Assembly: GCF_033100795.1 (NCBI RefSeq)
Contig: NZ_JAWLVI010000004.1
Span: 62,001-126,000 of the forward strand
Source: Pseudothioclava sp033100795
GTDB lineage: Bacteria > Pseudomonadota > Alphaproteobacteria > Rhodobacterales > Rhodobacteraceae
Direction: 5' to 3'
DNA length: 64,000 nt
How positions within the stretch are numbered: position 1 is the first letter of the stretch; every line of letters begins with the position of its first letter. This document shows positions 58,620 to 64,000 of this stretch, one piece after another. The translations under genes were made by a program, and so were the position numbers. The notes beneath the pieces were generated by a model. It saw only the letters and a list, made by a program, of their open reading frames with translations, was not told the DNA's origin and ran no database searches.

Positions 58620-59717
58620 ATGTCCCTGCCGGTGCGGCAACAGGTTGTTTATTGGGGCGCGGCGATCGCTCTGTCAGGGCTGGCGCTTTGGGGGCTTGGC
58701 GATGTGATCCTGCCCTTCATCATGGGCGGCGCGATTGCCTATTTCCTTGATCCGCTGGCTGACCGGCTGGAGCGACTAGGCCTGACGCGGGTTGCCGCGA
58801 CCGCGACGATAGCGGTCGTTGCGACGCTGGCTTTCGTGGTGGTGTCGCTGGCGGTCTTACCGATGCTGATGCGCCAGTTGACCCAGCTTGTCGCCTCGGC
58901 CCCCGATATTGCGGCACGGCTGCAATCCTTCCTGACCACCACCTTCCCTTCGATGATGGAGCAAGGTTCGGTCATCAACGAAACGCTGGCAACCTTGGGC
59001 GAGACCGTCAAGGCGCGCGGCGGCGAGCTGGCGCAGACGCTGCTCAGCTCCGCCATGAGCGTCGTCAACGCGGTCATCTTTATCGTCGTCGTGCCGGTGG
59101 TGACCTTCTACATGCTGCTTGATTGGGACCGGATGGTCGCCAAGATCGACGGCTGGCTGCCGCGCGACCATGTAGAAACGATCCGCCAGATCGCGCGCGA
59201 CATCGACAAGGTATTGTCGGGCTTTGTGCGCGGGCAGGTTTCCGTTTGTTTGCTGCTTGGCGCGTTCTATTCGATTGCGCTGATGCTGGCGGGGCTGAAA
59301 TTCGGGCTGGTTGCCGGCTCGATCGCGGGCGCGCTGACCTTCATCCCCTATGTCGGCGCGATCATCGGGGGCGTTCTGTCCATCGGGCTGGCGCTGTTCC
59401 AGTTCTGGGGCGATTGGGTCTCGATCGGGATTGTCGCGGGGATATTCGCCGCCGGACAATTCCTTGAGGGCAATATTATCACGCCGAAACTGGTCGGCAC
59501 CTCGGTCGGGCTGCATCCGTTGTGGCTGCTCTTTGCACTGTCGGCCTTTGGCACGGTTTTCGGCTTTCTGGGGATGCTGGTCGCGGTTCCGGTCGCGGCA
59601 GTGATCGGAGTGGTTGCACGTTTCTTCCTCGACCAATATCTGGGGGGCAGGCTGTATATCGGGATTACCGGACGAGGCTCCGGCACGCCCCAAGAAGAAA
59701 ACGAGCACGAGGCCTGA
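58620..59717 (+). CDS. AI-2E family (PerM-type) membrane protein
   Basis: 365 residues with about eight hydrophobic segments. The PerM/AI-2E pattern is visible: DVILPFIMGGAIAYFLDPLADRLE, VPVVTFYMLLDWDRMVAKID, FIPYVGAIIGGVLSIGLALFQ, and LEGNIITPKLVGTSVGLHPLW at the C-terminus. Members are permeases or ion antiporters of unclear substrate. AAGGAG lies before the ATG. In alphaproteobacteria it commonly precedes the hda gene, as here: the next ATG is one base after its stop. Confidence 0.9.
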   Translation: MSLPVRQQVVYWGAAIALSGLALWGLGDVILPFIMGGAIAYFLDPLADRLERLGLTRVAATATIAVVATLAFVVVSLAVLPMLMRQLTQLVASAPDIAARLQSFLTTTFPSMMEQGSVINETLATLGETVKARGGELAQTLLSSAMSVVNAVIFIVVVPVVTFYMLLDWDRMVAKIDGWLPRDHVETIRQIARDIDKVLSGFVRGQVSVCLLLGAFYSIALMLAGLKFGLVAGSIAGALTFIPYVGAIIGGVLSIGLALFQFWGDWVSIGIVAGIFAAGQFLEGNIITPKLVGTSVGLHPLWLLFALSAFGTVFGFLGMLVAVPVAAVIGVVARFFLDQYLGGRLYIGITGRGSGTPQEENEHEA

Positions 59718-59718
59718 G

Positions 59719-60387
59719 ATGAACCGCCAACTGGCATTTGACCTGCCGCTGAAACAGGCGCAGGGGCGCGAGGATTTCTTCGTCGCGCCCGCGAATGCGC
59801 TGGCGCTGGCGACGCTGGACGCACCTGAGGGCTGGCCCGGCGGGCGGATGCTGCTCATTGGCCCAGAGGGCGCGGGCAAGTCGCATCTGGCGCAGATCTG
59901 GGCGGATGAGCGCGGGGCGTCGATCCTGCCCGCGACACGCCTGACGGATGCCGATATTCCAGCCCTCGCCCGTTCGGCGCTGGTGCTGGAGGATGCGCAA
60001 ACCATCGGAGCCGATCCGGCGCGGCAAGAAGCATTGTTCCACCTTTACAATCTGATGCAGGCCGAGGGGCGCATATTCTTGATGACCGCCGACGCGCCGC
60101 CGCGCGACTGGGGGCTGACGCTGCCCGACCTGATTTCGCGGATGGGTTCGGTCGCCTCGGTGCGAATCTCGCCCCCCGACGATGCTCTGCTCGCCGCTGT
60201 TCTGGTCAAGCTCTTCAACGACCGGCAACTGACCGTGCAGCCGCAGTTGATCGACTGGCTGGTAACCCGGATGGACCGCTCGCTTGCCACCGCGCGCAAG
60301 CTGGTTCAGGCGCTGGATACCCGTGCGCTGGAAGAGGGCCGTAAAATCTCGCGCCAACTTGCCGCGCAGGTTCTGGACACTCTGTGA
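59719..60387 (+). CDS. DnaA-related replication regulator Hda/HdaA-like
   Basis: 222 residues, a truncated AAA+ protein resembling Hda. Residues 1-8 carry NRQLAFDLPL, a QL-x-FDL sliding-clamp binding motif. Then come LLIGPEGAGKSHLAQIW (Walker A), LVLEDAQTIG (Walker B-like) and a sensor II helix MDRSLATARKLVQALD. Hda with the clamp stimulates ATP hydrolysis by DnaA and so limits reinitiation. It starts one base after the PerM stop and is followed by ppk. Confidence 0.88.
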   Translation: MNRQLAFDLPLKQAQGREDFFVAPANALALATLDAPEGWPGGRMLLIGPEGAGKSHLAQIWADERGASILPATRLTDADIPALARSALVLEDAQTIGADPARQEALFHLYNLMQAEGRIFLMTADAPPRDWGLTLPDLISRMGSVASVRISPPDDALLAAVLVKLFNDRQLTVQPQLIDWLVTRMDRSLATARKLVQALDTRALEEGRKISRQLAAQVLDTL

Positions 60388-60444
60388 CGCAGGGCGCAGA
60401 ATGCTGTCATCGCGCCTTTACAATTCACAACGATAAGCGCCGCT

Positions 60445-62610
60445 ATGACACAGGCTGATTTTCTAAGAACCCCCTTCCCCGCCCCCGTCGAGATGCCCAA
60501 AGAGGTGCTCTCCGGCCCCAGGCGTTTCTTCAACCGCGAACTGTCGTGGCTGGCGTTCAATACACGCGTCCTCGAAGAGGCGACGAACCCGCGCGTGCCG
60601 CTGATGGAGCGGGTGCGGTTTGTCTCGATCTCGGCGACAAACCTGGACGAGTTTTACACCGTCCGCGTGGCGGGCCTGCGAGAGTTGGTGCGCGAGGGAA
60701 ACACGACGCCGTCGCATGACGGGCTGACGCCTGCCGAACAGCTTGTGCTGATCAACGCGGACGCGCGCCGCCTTTTGGCCGCGCAGCAGACCACCTGGAA
60801 CAAGCTCAAGCGCGAGATGGAGGGCGAAGGCATCCACCTTGTGCCGCGCTCGAAACTGACCAAACGCGACCGGACCTTCCTTGAGGATCACTTCCTGCAC
60901 AAGGTCTTTCCGGTGCTCTCGCCCTTGGCCATTGACCCCGCGCACCCCTTCCCGTTCATCCCCAACACCGGCTTTTGTCTGGCGCTGGAGCTGGAGCGCA
61001 AAGCGGACAAACGCCGCTTGCAGGCGCTTTTGCCGATCCCGCAGCAGATCGACCGCTTTGTGCGGCTGCCCGGTGGCCCGCGCTTCCTGCCGCTCGAAGA
61101 CCTGCTGCTTCTGCATCTGGACATGCTGTTTCCGGGTTATAGCGACGCGGGCCATTGCGCCTTCCGCGTGCTGCGCGACAGCGATCTTGAGGTCGAGGAC
61201 GAGGCCGAAGACCTGGTGCGCGAGTTCGAAACGGCGCTGAAACGCCGCCGCCGCGGACAGGTGATCCGCCTGAAAATCACCGCAGGCGCGCCCGAAAGCC
61301 TCAAATCGCTGATCATGGACGAGCTGCACGTCTCGGATGACGAGGTCGTCGAGGTGAAGGGGCTTCTGGGCATTGCCGATCTGAAAGAGCTGGTGCTGTC
61401 CGAGCGCGCCGATCTGATGTGGCCCACCTTCACGCCGCGCGTGCCCGAGCGCGTGCAGGACCACGAGGGCGATATGTTCGCCGCGATCCGGCAAAAGGAC
61501 ATGCTGCTGCATCACCCCTACGAGACCTTCGATATGGTGGTGCGCTTCCTCAATCAGGCGGCTTCGGACCCGAATGTGCTGGCGATCAAGCAGACGCTGT
61601 ATCGCACCTCCAAGGACAGCCCGATCGTCTCGGCGCTCTGCGAGGCGGCGGAGGCGGGCAAATCCGTCACTGCGCTGGTCGAGCTGAAAGCCCGCTTTGA
61701 CGAGGCCGCCAACATCCGCCAGTCGCGCCGGCTGGAACGTGCGGGTGCGCATGTGGTCTATGGGTTTATCAACTACAAAACCCACGCGAAGATCTCGACC
61801 GTGGTGCGCCGCGAGGGGGATCAGCTTGTCACCTACACGCACTACGGGACCGGCAACTACCACCCGATCACCGCGAAAATCTACACCGATCTCAGCTTCT
61901 TTACCTGCGACAGCGCCTTGGGGCGCGATGCGACCAAGGTGTTCAACTATCTGTCGGGCTATGTGCAGCCCGAGGGGCTTGAAAACCTTGCGATTTCACC
62001 GATTTCGCTGAAGCCCCGCCTTCTGGACCTGATCGCGAAAGAGGCCGAATACGCCCGCGCGGGCCGCCCCGCCGAAATCTGGGCCAAGATGAACTCGCTG
62101 ATCGACCCCGTGGTCATCGACGCGCTTTACGAGGCCTCGCAGGCGGGCGTGAAGATCAGCCTGATTATCCGCGGCATCTGCGGCGTGCGCCCCGGCATCA
62201 AGGGTCTGTCCGAGAATATCCGCGTGAAATCCATCGTCGGGCGGTTCCTTGAACACTCGCGGATCGTCTGTTTCGGCAACGGACACGGGCTGTCGTCGAA
62301 AAAGGCGCGGGTGTTCTTTTCGTCGGCTGACTGGATGGGGCGCAACCTTAACCGTCGCGTGGAGACGCTGGTCGAGGCGATGAACGACACGGTGAAGGCG
62401 CAGATCGTCAACCAGATCATGGCCGCGAACCTTGCCGACGAGGCGCAAAGCTGGATCCTCCAGCCCGACGGACGCTTTGTCCGCCCGCTGCCCGAAGGCA
62501 AGGAAGACCTGTTCAGTTGCCACCGCTTCTTCATGGAATACCCCTCGCTTTCGGGGCGCGGCTCGGCGGGCGCAAAAGACGTGCCAAAGCTTGCCCATAG
62601 CTTCGACTGA
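60445..62610 (+). CDS. ppk: Polyphosphate kinase
   Basis: 721 residues, full-length PPK1 that reversibly makes polyphosphate from ATP. N-terminal RFFNRELSWLAFNTRVLEEA, head-domain MVRFLNQAASDPNVLAIKQT, and the active-site part KTHAKISTVVRRE with the phosphorylated His (HxK), THYGTGNYHPITAKIYTDL, then GLSSKKARVFFSSADWMGRNL are visible. Likely forms a unit with ppx (50 bases away) and hda upstream. Confidence 0.97.
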   Translation: MTQADFLRTPFPAPVEMPKEVLSGPRRFFNRELSWLAFNTRVLEEATNPRVPLMERVRFVSISATNLDEFYTVRVAGLRELVREGNTTPSHDGLTPAEQLVLINADARRLLAAQQTTWNKLKREMEGEGIHLVPRSKLTKRDRTFLEDHFLHKVFPVLSPLAIDPAHPFPFIPNTGFCLALELERKADKRRLQALLPIPQQIDRFVRLPGGPRFLPLEDLLLLHLDMLFPGYSDAGHCAFRVLRDSDLEVEDEAEDLVREFETALKRRRRGQVIRLKITAGAPESLKSLIMDELHVSDDEVVEVKGLLGIADLKELVLSERADLMWPTFTPRVPERVQDHEGDMFAAIRQKDMLLHHPYETFDMVVRFLNQAASDPNVLAIKQTLYRTSKDSPIVSALCEAAEAGKSVTALVELKARFDEAANIRQSRRLERAGAHVVYGFINYKTHAKISTVVRREGDQLVTYTHYGTGNYHPITAKIYTDLSFFTCDSALGRDATKVFNYLSGYVQPEGLENLAISPISLKPRLLDLIAKEAEYARAGRPAEIWAKMNSLIDPVVIDALYEASQAGVKISLIIRGICGVRPGIKGLSENIRVKSIVGRFLEHSRIVCFGNGHGLSSKKARVFFSSADWMGRNLNRRVETLVEAMNDTVKAQIVNQIMAANLADEAQSWILQPDGRFVRPLPEGKEDLFSCHRFFMEYPSLSGRGSAGAKDVPKLAHSFD

Positions 62611-62622
62611 CACTAGGCTCGC

Positions 62623-62641
62623 GCGGGGGGGACACCCCCGC
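62623..62641. repeat. GC hairpin between ppk and ppx
   Basis: GCGGGGG (62623-62629) pairs with CCCCCGC (62635-62641) around five bases. There is no T-run, so this may stabilise the message or attenuate ppx. Confidence 0.5.
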
Positions 62642-62660
62642 CAGCAACAAAGGCCACTGC

Positions 62661-64000
62661 ATGAACGCTGACCACTCGTCCTCCCGCCCGCTGACGCTTG
62701 GCGATGACTGGGATCCGTTCGGGGTGCCGCTGTTCGACGATCCCTCGGCGCGGGCGCTGTCGCGCGTGGGGGTGGTCGACATCGGGTCGAACTCGGTGCG
62801 GATGGTGGTGTTTGACGGGGCCGCGCGCTCGCCTGCCTATTTCTACAACGAAAAGGTCATGGCGGGGCTGGGGCAAGGTCTGGCCGAAACCGGACGGCTT
62901 AGCCCCGAGGGGCGCAAGCGCGCCTTCGCGGCCCTCAAGCGCTTTGCGCTGCTGGCCAAGGGCATGGACATCGGCCCGCTGACCTGTGTGGCCACCGCCG
63001 CCATGCGCGACGCCGAGGACGGCCCCGAGTTCAAGCGCCAGATCGAAAAGGAAACCGGCCTGCATATCCACGTCATCGACGGGATCGAGGAGGCGCGGCT
63101 GTCCGCGCAGGGTGTGCTTCTGGGCTGGCCCGAGGCCGAAGGGCTGATCTGCGACATCGGCGGCAACTCGATGGAGCTGGCCGAGGTGCGCGGCGGCAAG
63201 GTCTGGCGGCGCGTGACCTCGCAGCTTGGCCCCTTCCGGCTGATGCAGATCCCGAAAAAGGATCAGGCCGCCCATATCAAGGCGACGATCCGCGAACTGG
63301 CCGATCAGGTCGGCACCGATCACGACCGGATCTATCTGGTGGGCGGATCGTGGCGCGCGATTGCACGGCTTGACATGGAGCGGCGCAACTATCCGCTGGT
63401 GGTGCTGCACGAATACCGGATGATGCCCGACACGCTTGTAGAAACGCTCGACTGGATCGGCGCGAATGATCTGGATGCGCTGCGTTCAAAAACCGGCACA
63501 TCCTCGGCGCGCATGTCGCTGGTGCCTTGGGCCGCGCAGGTGTTGCGCGAACTGGTCACGACCTTCGCACCCAAAGAGATCGACGTCTCGGCCTATGGTA
63601 TCCGCGAGGGGATGCTTTACGAGCAGATGCCCGAGCGCCTGCGCCGCCGCGACCCGCTGATCGAGGCCTGCCGCCACTCTGAGCGCACGCAATCGCGGCT
63701 TCCTGGCTTCGGCAAACGCCTGCACAATTTCATCGCGCCGATTTTCGCCAATGCCGCCCCCGAGAAATTCCGCCTGATCCGCGCCGCCTGTCTGTTGCAC
63801 GACACGACATGGCGCACCCATCCCGATTACCGCGCCGAGGCCTGTTTCGATAACGTGACCCGCGCCAATATGGCGGCACTGTCGCACCCCGAGCGGGTCT
63901 ATCTGGGGGTGGCGCTGCTGCACCGCTACAAGAATTCGCGCAACGGCTCGCGGTTCAGCTATCTCTTCGATCTGCTCAGCGAGGACGATCTGAACGAAGC
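62661..64000 (+). CDS. ppx: Exopolyphosphatase, 3' end cut by window edge
   Basis: 446 codons visible, running off the right edge. Ppx/GppA phosphatase that trims polyphosphate (or hydrolyses pppGpp). The actin-fold phosphate loops are VVDIGSNSVRMVVFDG (near residue 39) and LICDIGGNSMELAEVRGG; VATAAMRDAEDGPEF and the HD-like C-terminal part (CLLHDTTWRTHPDYRAEA) agree. It follows ppk by 50 bases, so polyphosphate synthesis and breakdown are encoded together. Confidence 0.95.
   Translation, partial: MNADHSSSRPLTLGDDWDPFGVPLFDDPSARALSRVGVVDIGSNSVRMVVFDGAARSPAYFYNEKVMAGLGQGLAETGRLSPEGRKRAFAALKRFALLAKGMDIGPLTCVATAAMRDAEDGPEFKRQIEKETGLHIHVIDGIEEARLSAQGVLLGWPEAEGLICDIGGNSMELAEVRGGKVWRRVTSQLGPFRLMQIPKKDQAAHIKATIRELADQVGTDHDRIYLVGGSWRAIARLDMERRNYPLVVLHEYRMMPDTLVETLDWIGANDLDALRSKTGTSSARMSLVPWAAQVLRELVTTFAPKEIDVSAYGIREGMLYEQMPERLRRRDPLIEACRHSERTQSRLPGFGKRLHNFIAPIFANAAPEKFRLIRAACLLHDTTWRTHPDYRAEACFDNVTRANMAALSHPERVYLGVALLHRYKNSRNGSRFSYLFDLLSEDDLNE

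Overview
The window is GC-rich chromosomal DNA that I assign to the alphaproteobacterial order Rhodobacterales (family Rhodobacteraceae). The assignment rests on gene content: a sulfide:quinone reductase with strong resemblance to the Rhodobacter capsulatus enzyme as I remember it, the short HisG with HisZ, the phaZ / phaC-phaP-phaR polyhydroxyalkanoate (PHA) locus, Hint-domain and LpxR-like proteins, a single LolC/E-type permease, short-form ProS, and a phasin 3' region that matches the Rhodobacteraceae cuckoo/CcsR small RNA family. I see no prophage, insertion sequence, integrase or CRISPR array. Most of the window is coding, and both edges cut genes (tyrA on the left, ppx on the right).

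Layout. 0-2.3 kb: hisC-tyrA, then a small exported protein. 2.3-5.3 kb: rpsD with a clear promoter and a structured leader, a Hint-domain protein, and an LpxR-family outer-membrane protein. 5.5-10.2 kb: a CbiX-like chelatase gene running into a four-gene signalling operon (PAS/degenerate kinase, membrane histidine kinase, response regulator, receiver-kinase). 10.6-14.7 kb: an organoarsenical efflux operon (ArsR-ArsC fusion, GAPDH, ArsJ) facing a second GAPDH gene. 14.9-17.9 kb: tex, tRNA-Ala and thioredoxin. 18-22.6 kb: gcvT-gcvH-gcvP behind a tandem glycine riboswitch. 22.7-26 kb: hisS-hisZ-hisG. 26-31.8 kb: small exported or membrane proteins, slyX, an AbrB-type transporter and dnaE. 32-41.2 kb: a tightly overlapping operon of xdhABC and a BMP-type purine/nucleoside ABC transporter. 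41.4-44.6 kb: sqr behind an FNR-type box, tRNA-Arg, a GNAT acetyltransferase and an MFS transporter. 44.6-49.3 kb: the PHA locus. 49.4-56.9 kb: thrS, a cold-shock gene, an ArsC/YffB-like gene, lolD, lolC, a di-heme peroxidase gene and proS. 57-64 kb: an outer-membrane barrel protein, a PerM-type membrane protein, an hda-like gene, ppk and ppx.

How the genes fit together. The PHA locus forms a closed circuit: PhaC makes polymer, PhaZ degrades it, PhaP coats granules, and PhaR represses. Two perfect CTGC-N3-GCAG PhaR-type sites lie before phaP, one of them inside the spacer of a good sigma70 promoter. Directly behind phaP are two hairpins whose loops both carry CCTCCTCCC, followed by a terminator, which is the architecture of an anti-Shine-Dalgarno cuckoo/CcsR sRNA. 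The arsenic operon encodes arsenate reduction plus the route in which GAPDH makes 1-arseno-3-phosphoglycerate for ArsJ to export. Its regulator gene appears to start leaderless inside a perfect palindromic operator. The xdh/ABC operon couples purine uptake to xanthine oxidation. Gene functions are read from motifs and gene order by eye; no database search was possible.
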